From positions 186,001 to 250,000 of the forward strand of contig BPJC01000001.1 in assembly GCA_026004415.1 (NCBI GenBank): a DNA stretch of 64,000 nucleotides, given 5' to 3'. Of the stretch, positions 54,064 through 61,792 are shown in pieces. The stretch's first letter is position 1; every line of letters begins with the position of its first letter. The notes beneath the pieces are model-generated. The model saw only the letters and a program-made list of their open reading frames with translations. It did not search any database and was not told the DNA's origin. The DNA comes from Patescibacteria group bacterium. GTDB lineage: Bacteria > Patescibacteriota > Microgenomatia > UBA1406 > GWC2-37-13. Position numbers and translations under genes: made by a program.

Positions 54064-56907
54064 ATGAAATACAATAGTTTTTCTAAAGGATCAATTTGGC
54101 GAAAGTGGGATTTACAAATTCATGTCCCTGGAGCAAAACACGCTGATCAATACCAGACAGAAGACGGAGTTGATGTATGGGGAAAATTTATTGATTATAT
54201 CAGAAATTCAGATGTCGCTGTTTTTGGTGTAACTGATTACTTTTCTATTGAAAGTTATGAAACATTTCAGAGAAAAATAAAAGATATCCCAGAGTTAAAG
54301 AATAAAACTTTTTTCCCTTGTGTTGAGTTTAGGTTAGATATAAGTGTTAATCAAGATTCAGAACAGCTACAATGCCATCTTATTTTTGATAGTGAATACG
54401 ACATAAATAAAATAAAAAATTTCCTTATTCATCTCCCGTTAAAAAATAAAAAATCTAATGATGCAGTGGCTTATTGTACACATGACGATATTATGGCTTG
54501 TGGTGGCTATGATAGGGTGAGTATAACCAAAGAGAAATTAGAAAAATCTCTTAAAGATTCATTTGGCAATGAGCGCCCATTTTTAATAGCTGGTGTTGCT
54601 AGTGGTATGGGAAGTAATAGAGCCGATGCTAACAGTAATATCAAAAAAGAATTATCGGATATTTTTGATGATTTCTGTGATTTATTCTTTGGACACGAAG
54701 GAAATAGAAAATATTTCTTGAAAAAGGATAGGTATGAAAACAAAGAGAAAATAGCCAAAGCAAAACCTGTAGTCTCCACTTCTGACTGTCATACTTTTGA
54801 TGATTGCGAAAGAAAATTAGGCAAAAAATTTGTAGTTAGAGACCAAAAAGGCAATGATCTTGAAAGATATGGTTTTAGTTGGATAAAAGCAGATACGACT
54901 TTTGAAGGATTAAGGCAAATTATTTTCGAACCAATTGATAGAGTCGCTTTTGGTTATGAGGAGCCAGAACCGAAAAAATCTTATTACATCATTGATAAAG
55001 TACGATTTATTGATAATACCGGGCAAGACAACTTCCTCTCAGATCCTATTGAAATCAATAAAAATTTAACTACTATAATCGGCGGAAAATCGACTGGAAA
55101 ATCATTACTATTGTATTACATAGCCAAAACTATTGACAGAAAAGAAGTAGAAACTAGATTTGCTGATTATTCCATTGCTACTCAATACAACTTTGATGAT
55201 TCTCCAGATTTTAATTTTGAAGTAGTATGGGCGGATGGTGAGAGCACTTATCTTAAAAATGTTGAGGGTGATAATCATTCTGAGGAAAGGAAGATATTAT
55301 ATATACCACAAAATTACCTCAATAAACTTTCCGAGAAAAATGTTAAGAGCCGTGAGACACTAAATAAATTTGTTAAGGATGTCTTATTACAAGACGATGT
55401 AATACGAGAAAATTATGAAAACAATCTAGATAAAATTAAAAGATTGTCAAAATCAATTCCGGCAATTGTTGCTAACATTTTTCAAATTAAACAAGAAATT
55501 GATGAATTAGAAGAAAATATAAAACAACTCGGCAAGGAAAGCGGGATTAAAAAATACATTGCTCAGTTACAAAAGGAAGCTGACCATATAAAAAATAAAT
55601 CTGGACTTTCTGACCAAGAAATTAAAGAGTACGAGACGCTAATAGAAAAAGAAAAAAATACTACAACAAACATTGCTATTTTATTTGAGGATAAAAAGAC
55701 CCTCATTGCTTTTAGACAAAATTTGGTCAAACAATTGGAAGATTTAGAAAGATTGCGCGATGAGCAATCTTCTTATCTCGGCAATGAAGAGATCAAGAAA
55801 GATTTTATAAAAGAGTTTAGTGCAATTGCTCAAATAAAGGAAAATTTACGGATATCTGTTGAAAAAATAATTGCTTCAGTCGATGAAAAAATTAAAATTA
55901 ACAAAAAAGAGCTAGAAGAAATTAAGAAGAATCTAGCACCGTTTATGGCAAAAATTAAGTTGCAAGACGAATTGAGAAAAAAGAACGATGCAATACGAAA
56001 CGAACAAAAGAAACTTGATAAAATTACTCTTGAAAAGAAAAGTCTTGAATCAAAAAAGAACTTTTATGATAAAGAAAAGGGAAATCTTATTAATACATAT
56101 AAGGAAATTTTTAGTATCTACGATACGATAAGAAATGAATTTAAGAAATATGAAAATAAATTTGAAGACATATCTTTGAATGTCTCAGTTGGGTTTAATG
56201 AACAACAATTCAATGAAGAAGTCATAAATAATTTTCTAAATAAGCCGGATATAAAACGCAATACTGATGTGGCGTGGAAAGATGAATACGAATATCAATT
56301 TGATCCAAGTCGTCACTTAAATTTTATTAGCAACCTTCTTAATGGTATTTTTGATGGTAAAATAAGAACAATTAAAGGAAGAGCAGCGAAAGATGCTATC
56401 GTAAAAGTTTTAGAGAATTATTTTGATTTAGATTTTAAAATTGCCTACAAGAACGATCCTTTGGATAAGATGTCACCCGGCAAAAAAGGACTTGTGCTTC
56501 TGCGTATTCTAATTGATTTGAGTAATGAAGAATGGCCTATACTTTTGGATCAACCGGAAGATGACTTAGACAACAGATCTGTTTATGATGATCTTGTTTC
56601 GTTTGTGAAAAACAAGAAAAAGAAACGACAAATAATCATAGTGACACACAATCCCAATTTGGTTGTTGGTGCAGATGCTGAGCAAGTTATTGTTGCGAAT
56701 CAAGAAGGACAAGAAAAAGGAAGAGATAATAAAAAATTTAAATTTGAGTATGTTTCTGGTGCTTTAGAAAATGCTTTTGAATTATCAGAAGTCAAAGAAA
56801 AAGCTATATTATTTAGAAAAGGTATACGTCAGCATGTTTGTGAAATATTGGAGGGTGGAAAAGAAGCCTTTCAGAAGCGTGAACGGAAGTATAGTTTTAA
56901 CTCATAA
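54064..56907 (+). CDS. TrlF-like protein: PHP domain plus SMC-type AAA ATPase
   Basis: Residues 1-290 form a PHP-type metal hydrolase (WDLQIH at 15-20, TSDCHTFDD at 239-247). Then an ABC/SMC head: Walker A GGKSTGKS (340-347), about 350 residues of coiled coil, signature MSPGKKGLVLL and Walker B WPILLDQPEDDLD, with H-loop IIVTHNPN. The order matches TrlF-family ATPases known from defence islands. It follows the endonuclease by 6 nt and probably acts as an additional, DNA-end- or translation-sensing defence effector; target unknown. Confidence 0.82.
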   Translation: MKYNSFSKGSIWRKWDLQIHVPGAKHADQYQTEDGVDVWGKFIDYIRNSDVAVFGVTDYFSIESYETFQRKIKDIPELKNKTFFPCVEFRLDISVNQDSEQLQCHLIFDSEYDINKIKNFLIHLPLKNKKSNDAVAYCTHDDIMACGGYDRVSITKEKLEKSLKDSFGNERPFLIAGVASGMGSNRADANSNIKKELSDIFDDFCDLFFGHEGNRKYFLKKDRYENKEKIAKAKPVVSTSDCHTFDDCERKLGKKFVVRDQKGNDLERYGFSWIKADTTFEGLRQIIFEPIDRVAFGYEEPEPKKSYYIIDKVRFIDNTGQDNFLSDPIEINKNLTTIIGGKSTGKSLLLYYIAKTIDRKEVETRFADYSIATQYNFDDSPDFNFEVVWADGESTYLKNVEGDNHSEERKILYIPQNYLNKLSEKNVKSRETLNKFVKDVLLQDDVIRENYENNLDKIKRLSKSIPAIVANIFQIKQEIDELEENIKQLGKESGIKKYIAQLQKEADHIKNKSGLSDQEIKEYETLIEKEKNTTTNIAILFEDKKTLIAFRQNLVKQLEDLERLRDEQSSYLGNEEIKKDFIKEFSAIAQIKENLRISVEKIIASVDEKIKINKKELEEIKKNLAPFMAKIKLQDELRKKNDAIRNEQKKLDKITLEKKSLESKKNFYDKEKGNLINTYKEIFSIYDTIRNEFKKYENKFEDISLNVSVGFNEQQFNEEVINNFLNKPDIKRNTDVAWKDEYEYQFDPSRHLNFISNLLNGIFDGKIRTIKGRAAKDAIVKVLENYFDLDFKIAYKNDPLDKMSPGKKGLVLLRILIDLSNEEWPILLDQPEDDLDNRSVYDDLVSFVKNKKKKRQIIIVTHNPNLVVGADAEQVIVANQEGQEKGRDNKKFKFEYVSGALENAFELSEVKEKAILFRKGIRQHVCEILEGGKEAFQKRERKYSFNS

Positions 56908-56928
56908 TATTATAATTAGAATATAAAA

Positions 56929-56998
56929 GAATTTGCCGCCAAGCTCGGTAGAGCCGAGCAATCCGCCCTTGGCGGATTAGAAAAACTTGAAATCGTCC
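56929..56998 (+). repeat. Cassette 1 right end: two hairpins, covarying with cassette 2
   Basis: Starts 22 nt after the TrlF stop. GAATTTGCCGCCAA is followed by hairpin 1 (GCTCGG-TAGAG-CCGAGC) and hairpin 2 (AATCCGCC-CTT-GGCGGATT), then AGAAAAACTTGAAATCGTCC. At 60281-60350 the same unit has changed loops and a compensated stem pair. Confidence 0.85.
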
Positions 56999-57121
56999 AA
57001 TCCGAAAAGGTCGCCTTCCGCGGGGCGGGCGGAAGGGGGGTCTGGGGGGAATGCCGCCCGCCCCGCGAGTTTTATCGGTTTTGGACGAAATCGGTTCGAA
57101 TTTTTTCGAACAGGCACCGCC
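56998..57121 (-). repeat. Cassette 1 right terminal inverted repeat
   Basis: Matches the reverse complement of 51270-51393 with two differences. On the minus strand it encodes the recombinase tail CLFEKIRTDFVQNR and stop, preceded by a decayed 3' end (ASLNSNWR). Confidence 0.92.
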
Positions 57122-57182
57122 AGTTTGAATTTAAGGAAGCTGGCTCGCCCTCTGCGAGGGCTCGCCAGCGACCTCTTTTTCT
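57122..57182. repeat. Hairpin spacer between the two cassettes
   Basis: About 60 bp between oppositely facing att cores. It contains an imperfect palindrome, CTGGCTCGCCCTC and GAGGGCTCGCCAG around TGC, with no gene. Confidence 0.6.
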
Positions 57183-57297
57183 AACTGGCGGTGTGTATTT
57201 GAAAAAATCCGAATCGATTTCATTAACGAGCTCAGCGGGCGGAATTCTCCCTGAACCCCTCTTCCGTCCGCCTCGCCCTGAAGCGGAAGCGAAAAGG
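57183..57297 (+). repeat. Cassette 2 left terminal inverted repeat
   Basis: Begins AACTGGCGGTGTGTATTTG and ends GCGGAAGCGAAAAGG. It pairs with the reverse complement of 60349-60466 at roughly 85-90% and differs from the cassette 1 repeats in its inner half, so each cassette has its own matched pair. The recombinase tail here reads CVFEKIRIDF. Confidence 0.85.
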
Positions 57298-57321
57298 CAA
57301 ACCGCCAAAGAACCTGAAAAA

Positions 57322-57541
57322 ATGTCGGCTCGAACTTTATTTTGGCCAGAAACAATAGGTGAGAATATCAAAAAATACCGCAATAAACTTGGTATGAAGC
57401 AAGACGATTTAGTAAGAAAGTCTGGTGTTAAGCACACCACCCTTACAAAAATTGAAGGCGACTTTGTGCAAAAACCAAGCGTTCAAGTTATAGCGAATCG
57501 CTAAAGCGTTGGACGTTTCAATTGAAGAATTGTTAAAATAA
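57322..57541 (+). pseudogene. XRE-family regulator of cassette 2, frameshifted near its end
   Basis: WPETIGENIKKYRNKLGMKQ and DLVRKSGVKHTTLTKIEGDF match the cassette 1 XRE. After KPSVQVIA the sequence lacks two A residues (near 57493-57495) and stops at TAA 57502-57504; in the shifted frame it continues IAKALDVSIEELLK to the TAA at 57539-57541. The ATG at 57322 lies inside the cassette-end repeat, where cassette 1 has ATA. The break removes only the last helix. Confidence 0.75.
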
Positions 57542-57545
57542 ACTT

Positions 57546-58190
57546 ATGAAAAAGAACAAAGTATTTTTTGACATGAGTATGTCGTTCGATGGTTTCATCG
57601 CCCCGGAAGGGATGGATATGGAGCACGCGGATAACCCGGAATATAAGCAGTGGCTCAACAAGTGGATGGCGCTACAAAACTGGGTGTTCGAACAAAAGTT
57701 TTTTCGCGAGAATCTCAAACTCGGTGAAGACGGCAAAACAGGCGAAGAAAATCGTCTCGTTGAAGAAACATTCAACCGCACAGGCGTAAGCATCATGGGG
57801 TATAACATGTTCCAAGGCGGTGAAAAGTTCTGGCCGGAAGAAGCGCCATTCCACACGCCTGTGTTTGTTTTGACGCACACAGTTCGCAAGCCGTGGGAGC
57901 GTCCGGGCGGCACTACATTTTACTTCGTCAACGACGGCATAGAGAGCGCGCTTGAACAGGCAAAAAAGGCGGCAGGCGACAGAGACATACGGATAGCCGG
58001 CGGCGCCAATGTTGTTCAGCAGTACTTAAACGCTGGACTGATAGATGAATTCACCATTCACTACTCTCCGGTGTTTTTCGGAGGTGGTATACCTTTGTTT
58101 TTGAATATCAGAGACGACATACGATTTAAGATAACTAATACCATTATTTCAGATTTAACAACACACGTTACGTACGAAATTGAGAAATAG
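57546..58190 (+). CDS. RibD_C/dihydrofolate-reductase-like family protein
   Basis: The DHFR-like fold is seen in VFFDMSMSFDGFIAPEGMDM, a glycine-rich GVSIMGYNMFQGGEKFWPEE and RIAGGANVVQQYLNAGLIDEF with HYSPVFFGGGIPLF. These NADPH-dependent reductases are common in actinobacteria and Firmicutes; substrates are mostly unknown. Base composition is clearly richer in G+C than the chromosome, pointing to recent transfer. It starts 4 nt after the XRE stop. Confidence 0.85.
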   Translation: MKKNKVFFDMSMSFDGFIAPEGMDMEHADNPEYKQWLNKWMALQNWVFEQKFFRENLKLGEDGKTGEENRLVEETFNRTGVSIMGYNMFQGGEKFWPEEAPFHTPVFVLTHTVRKPWERPGGTTFYFVNDGIESALEQAKKAAGDRDIRIAGGANVVQQYLNAGLIDEFTIHYSPVFFGGGIPLFLNIRDDIRFKITNTIISDLTTHVTYEIEK

Positions 58191-58262
58191 GAACTTAAAT
58201 GACACCTATCTCAGTTCCGCATGAACATTAATACGAACTGTGGCAATTTTTAACAAAAAAAG

Positions 58263-58268
58263 TATAAT
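58263..58268 (+). promoter_or_regulatory. -10 box (TATAAT) of the second RibD-like gene
   Basis: TATAAT is 6 nt before the ATG at 58275, again without a Shine-Dalgarno motif. Confidence 0.45.
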
Positions 58269-58274
58269 ACATAT

Positions 58275-58847
58275 ATGAGAAAAATAATTGCGACGGAATT
58301 TTACACCATTGATGGCCTCATGTCTGACCCAGATGATAAAATGGATTGGGTTAGTGAAAACTTAACCCCAGACATGGGCAAAGCTATAGATGAAGTATAC
58401 AAAAGAATTGACACGCTCTTTCTGGGCGCGACTACGTATAAAATCATGGCGGCATATTGGCCGACCGCCGACACCAATCCTAACGCATTTGAGGGAGACG
58501 CCGAGTTTGCATCAGTTATTAATAATCTCAAAAAAATTGTGTTTGCCAAGACCGCACTTGAACCAGAATAGGCAAATACGGAATTTCGACCAAGTATCGA
58601 TGCGGATGAGATAAGAAAAATGAAGAATAATCCGGGTAAAGATATGCTCATTGCGGGGAGTGCGTCGATCGTACAGCAATTCACCAATTTAAGTTTAGTC
58701 GACGAATATCATTTACTGGTTCATCCAGTCATTCTTGGCAAAGGAAAGCCCCTATTTCAAAATATCACTAATAAACATCCGCTAAAACTCCTCGAAACAA
58801 GAATCTTTGAGAACGGTGATGTGCTACTACACTATCAAATACGGTAA
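58275..58847 (+). pseudogene. Second RibD_C/DHFR-like gene with an in-frame TAG
   Basis: One continuous frame encodes IIATEFYTIDGLMSDPDDKM ... VFAKTALEPE, then TAG at 58569-58571, then ANTEFRPSIDADEIRKMKNN ... MLIAGSASIVQQFTNLSLVD and VHPVILGKGKPLFQN to the TAA at 58847. Relatives commonly have Trp at this place (xEWxNT), so a single TGG to TAG change explains it. The rest is undamaged, implying a recent nonsense mutation or suppression. Confidence 0.8.
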
Positions 58848-58874
58848 AGTTGTTATGCTGCCAAAGAAAATCAA

Positions 58875-59267
58875 ATGAAAAATCTAAACTATACAAACCA
58901 GAAACAAATACTCGAGGTGATAAAGCAGTGGGAAGAGGCGGTATGCTCTGGAGATATAAAAGGCATACTCGCCAATCATACAAAGGACATTATAATGTTT
59001 GATGTGCCGGAACCACTGCAATCGAAAGGGCTTGCGGCGTACAAAAAGACGTGGGATTTGTTCTACCGGTACGGTGCACCAAGTAAAGACATTTTTATTA
59101 TTGAAGATCTAAAAATTACCGCTGGAAATGATGTAGCATTTGCGACCGGCTTGTTGCGCATTGGTGGTTCAAAGAAGCCGATATGCCGTTTGACGCTGGG
59201 ATTAAAGAAAATACGGGGAAAATGGCTCATTGCCCATGAACATAACTCCGCGCCGCATAAACTATGA
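58875..59267 (+). CDS. SnoaL-like (NTF2 fold) protein
   Basis: The 130 residues follow the SnoaL/DUF4440 pattern: QILEVIKQWEEAVCSGDIKG, HTKDIIMFDVPEPLQSKGL, LFYRYGAPSKDIF and the end GKWLIAHEHNSAP. The family includes isomerases, lyases and many ligand-binding proteins of unknown substrate. Composition resembles the neighbouring reductase genes. Confidence 0.82.
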   Translation: MKNLNYTNQKQILEVIKQWEEAVCSGDIKGILANHTKDIIMFDVPEPLQSKGLAAYKKTWDLFYRYGAPSKDIFIIEDLKITAGNDVAFATGLLRIGGSKKPICRLTLGLKKIRGKWLIAHEHNSAPHKL

Positions 59268-59285
59268 TCTAATTAAATTAGAAAT

Positions 59286-59435
59286 ATGAAAAATACCATT
59301 ACAACGTGTCTTGGGTTTATAGACAACGCAGAAGAAGCCGTCAAAATGTACGTTGATCTATTTAGTTCTGTTTTTGGAAATTCAACAATACTACAAAAAA
59401 CGTACTTCAAAGAGCTTGCGAAAGACTCTGATGAT
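59286..59435 (+). pseudogene. Truncated PhnB/VOC (glyoxalase-like) gene
   Basis: TTCLGFIDNAEEAVKMYVDL is the N-terminus of the PhnB/3-demethylubiquinone-methyltransferase-like group of VOC proteins. After about 50 residues (KELAKDSDDL) the gene runs into a cassette-end repeat and is lost; normal length is about 150. Confidence 0.75.
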
Positions 59436-59560
59436 TTGCCGCCAAAGAAAAACTTAAAATCGTCCCCCAGTAGTAGAACGCTTCGCGTTCACTACGGGGC
59501 GGGCTTTTCGCTTCCGCTTCAGGGCGAGGTGGGCGGGAAAAGAGGATTTGCAAAGAAGCC
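59433..59560 (+). repeat. Remnant cassette end inside cassette 2
   Basis: TTTGCCGCC joins directly to AAAGAAAAACTTAAAATCGTCC: the same end unit as at 56929 and 60281 but with both hairpins precisely missing. A hairpin (CCCAGTAG...CTACGGGG with GAACGC-TTC-GCGTTC) and GC-rich repeat sequence follow (CGCTTCCGCTTCAGGGCGAG). So cassette 2 is composite. From here to 59703 I see no gene. Confidence 0.75.
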
Positions 59561-59703
59561 AGGTGTGAGATATAATATAAAAATAACAAGATTTAAGGTA
59601 GGGCTATGAAAATAATGTCCGTTATCATAAAAGCAAATTGTGAAAATTATCATCGTTTCTATTTAGGATTTATTAAAATAAATTTTGAAGAGAAAATTCT
59701 GTT

Positions 59704-60279
59704 ATGCAAAATTTAGAACAATCAAAGAAAGATGCTCTTAGCATATTACGGCAACAACTTGAAAGTGCTGGGATTGATGTTTCTGAATGGGGAAAAGGGC
59801 AAGCAAAAACATTAGCGCATCTCCAAAAGGAAATTGAGAGCGGTGAAACCGTTTTGGTAAAAGGCGAACAAGGGGAACTTTTAAGAAGGGTTTTAGTCTG
59901 CGGCGCCGATATTTTCTATATTTCACCCGACGGTAAAAAATATCGTTTGAAAGAATATAAGCAGGTTTTCAAAGATGGTCGTGAGAGAAGAAGAAATTTG
60001 GGACAAGCAGTATCAGAAAAAATGAAGCCGGGTGAAGATCCAGAAAATGCAATGATTCGTGGGGTAAGAGAAGAGCTCGGCATAGAAGGAGAAATATCTT
60101 TAGTAGAAACAGGTGTCGAGGAACAATTACTTTCTTCTCCTAGTTACCCCGGTTTACAATCCCAATATATTCGTCATATCTTTGAAATAACTTTGAACGA
60201 TCAACAGTTTAAACCAGAGGGATATTTAGAAGAACAAGACGATAAGATCACCTATTTTGTTTGGGAAGAAACCAAATAA
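59704..60279 (+). CDS. NUDIX-like protein
   Basis: Residues about 95-190 look like a NUDIX hydrolase: RNLGQAVSEKMKPGEDPENA followed by MIRGVREELGIEGE. The box REUxEExGU is modified to RGVREELGI, so the first Glu is Gly and catalysis is uncertain. The N-terminal ~90 residues (ALSILRQQLESAGIDVSEWG) are a separate small domain. It ends 1 nt before the cassette end repeat. Confidence 0.75.
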   Translation: MQNLEQSKKDALSILRQQLESAGIDVSEWGKGQAKTLAHLQKEIESGETVLVKGEQGELLRRVLVCGADIFYISPDGKKYRLKEYKQVFKDGRERRRNLGQAVSEKMKPGEDPENAMIRGVREELGIEGEISLVETGVEEQLLSSPSYPGLQSQYIRHIFEITLNDQQFKPEGYLEEQDDKITYFVWEETK

Positions 60280-60280
60280 G

Positions 60281-60350
60281 GAATTTGCCGCCAAGCTCGG
60301 CAAAGCCGAGCAATCCGACAAAGTCGGATTAGAAAAACTTGAAATCGTCC
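60281..60350 (+). repeat. Cassette 2 right end: two hairpins
   Basis: GAATTTGCCGCCAA, hairpin 1 (GCTCGG-CAAAG-CCGAGC), hairpin 2 (AATCCGAC-AAA-GTCGGATT), then AGAAAAACTTGAAATCGTCC. Compared with 56929-56998 only loops and one compensated pair differ. Confidence 0.85.
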
Positions 60351-60466
60351 TTTTCGCTTCCGCTTCAGGGCGAGGCGGGCGGAAGAGGGGTTCGGGGGGA
60401 ATTCCGCCCGCCGAGCCAATTATTTAGAAAATCGGTTAGGATTTTTTCAAATACACACCGCCAGTT
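60349..60466 (-). repeat. Cassette 2 right terminal inverted repeat
   Basis: The reverse complement matches 57183-57297. On the minus strand it carries the recombinase tail CVFEKILTDF after the core. Confidence 0.85.
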
Positions 60467-60564
60467 GGTATTTTGGGGGATTTTTAAAAGATACGCAAGC
60501 TGATTTTTCTCTTCAAAATAAAATCTTCTACCTTTTAAAATAAATTTCGAGCCGATATTTTTTA
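60458..60564 (-). pseudogene. 3' remnant of a second serine recombinase; right end of the island
   Basis: The minus strand encodes NIGSKFILKGRRFYFEEKNQ then LAYLLKIPQNTNWRCVF, clearly homologous to the resident recombinase (NIGSNFILKGKKFQFEGK ... NSPQNTNWR). The rest of the gene is gone: upstream lies the unrelated end of the next gene. This gives the direct-repeat partner of 49701-49807. Confidence 0.88.
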
Positions 60565-60573
60565 ATTTTGGAG

Positions 60574-61731
60574 TTATCTAAATATTGAGATAATTGAAGA
60601 TACTACTGATACTACTATTATCACTATTGGTTGTAGTATTGATACTACTGTTTTAACTGTTTTGGCAGTAATATCTGTTGCAATAATTTGAGCTTGTTTA
60701 ACATATTCATTGATTGTTTTGTTTTCTGTTTTGTTATTGCTGTTTCGGTTAGTTTTTAACTCATTTTTTGTTTTCTGACTTTTGTTAGTTGTCTTTTTTA
60801 TTGTGATAGTTGCCAGGTCTTTATTAGTTTCTTGGATATCTTTATTATTATTGATGATGTCTGATGTTTGTTCTATTATGGGTTTAGTATTGTTTTGTAT
60901 TTGGTTTGTATTTTTTATTGTGCTTGGTTTAGGATTGATTATAATTGGGTTTGATTCGTCAGATAAGGCACAGTCATTGCCTCCAATGATTGTAAATTTG
61001 TATGTGTTGGTTTTTGATGTTGGGAAGAAAATAAATTCTCTGGCTGTTTTTGTTCCTGCGTTGCTGATAATTACTTCTTTGTCAAATTGATCCAAGTATT
61101 TAATAACAAAGTAATTAGATTGTTCATCTGCAGTTTTCCATTTTAGTTTAATGTATTCATTGTTTACCCAATTTGCTGATTCTAATATTGGTGGTTTTGG
61201 TTTTGTTTCTGTGCAGGTGTTATATTGATTGCTGTTTTCAGATGTTATTTGTAGTTGTAAGTTTAAGTTTGTTTTTGCTTTTTGGCATTCATTACCTGTT
61301 TGTTGATCTAATGAGATTAGAAATCTAAATTTTTCTGTTTGATTTCCAGATATTTCTTTTGATCTGATTATTTTTGTGTTTTTGAAATTTACTAAAGATC
61401 CTCCCCAGATAATTTGGTTTAGTCCTTTTTGGGATAGTTGGGAAATAATTATTTGAAGTTTTTCGTCAAGTTTACACTTAGAGGCATCGATTGCATTATT
61501 AAAACTTGAAAACAAAACAACAATAGGTAGTTTGCCTTTGTTTTCAATCTCTAGATAATCTGTTTCCCATTTGCCTGGGTACCAGTTTGTTGAGTTTGAG
61601 AACAAAGAGAGATTATTATTGCTACAGTCGTTGTCAGAACAGACAAGTTTGTTGTCTTTTGCTAAAACTTTTGGAATAAATAAGGCGTAAATTAAAATCG
61701 TTGTAAGACAAAAAATTCTTATTAGCTTCAT
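60574..61731 (-). CDS. Secreted or surface protein, TasA/camelysin-like N-terminus
   Basis: A signal peptide (IRIFCLTTILIYALFIPKVLA) is followed by a beta-rich region (NWYPGKWETDYLEIENKGKL) recalling camelysin/TasA, a fibronectin-like part (ILESANWVNNEYIKLKWKTA), an Asn/Lys/Thr-rich disordered stretch and a C-terminal membrane helix (VSILQPIVIIVVSVVSSIIS). So it is probably anchored at its C-terminus and exposed. The family call is tentative. Its stop lies 9 nt from the island end. Confidence 0.6.
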   Translation of the reverse strand: MKLIRIFCLTTILIYALFIPKVLAKDNKLVCSDNDCSNNNLSLFSNSTNWYPGKWETDYLEIENKGKLPIVVLFSSFNNAIDASKCKLDEKLQIIISQLSQKGLNQIIWGGSLVNFKNTKIIRSKEISGNQTEKFRFLISLDQQTGNECQKAKTNLNLQLQITSENSNQYNTCTETKPKPPILESANWVNNEYIKLKWKTADEQSNYFVIKYLDQFDKEVIISNAGTKTAREFIFFPTSKTNTYKFTIIGGNDCALSDESNPIIINPKPSTIKNTNQIQNNTKPIIEQTSDIINNNKDIQETNKDLATITIKKTTNKSQKTKNELKTNRNSNNKTENKTINEYVKQAQIIATDITAKTVKTVVSILQPIVIIVVSVVSSIISIFR

Positions 61732-61792
61732 TGTGATTAAAATTTGATATTATTGTTAAATACTATTTTAATTTAGATTTTATAAATAATCT

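Larger units (their letters stand above)
49701..60564. mobile_element. Integrated mosaic island at tRNA-Ser with serine recombinase and two cassettes
   Basis: Both ends carry the 3' end of a serine recombinase gene in the same orientation (49701-49807 and 60458-60564, roughly 80% alike), starting with the core CCGCCA(A/G)TTGG. Inside are a recombinase, a restriction/defence cassette and a second cassette. Core sites occur at about 49701 (minus sense), 51274 (plus), 57121 (minus), 57183 (plus) and 60458 (minus), so orientation alternates. GC-rich hairpin repeats and richer G+C in cassette 2 contrast with the AT-rich chromosome. The right end abuts the stop of the next chromosomal gene. Confidence 0.8.

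Noticed and set aside
49701-60564. CRISPR array in the repeat-rich island
   Set aside because: Repeats are long, few, in both orientations and separated by genes; no regularly spaced short repeats or cas genes are present.
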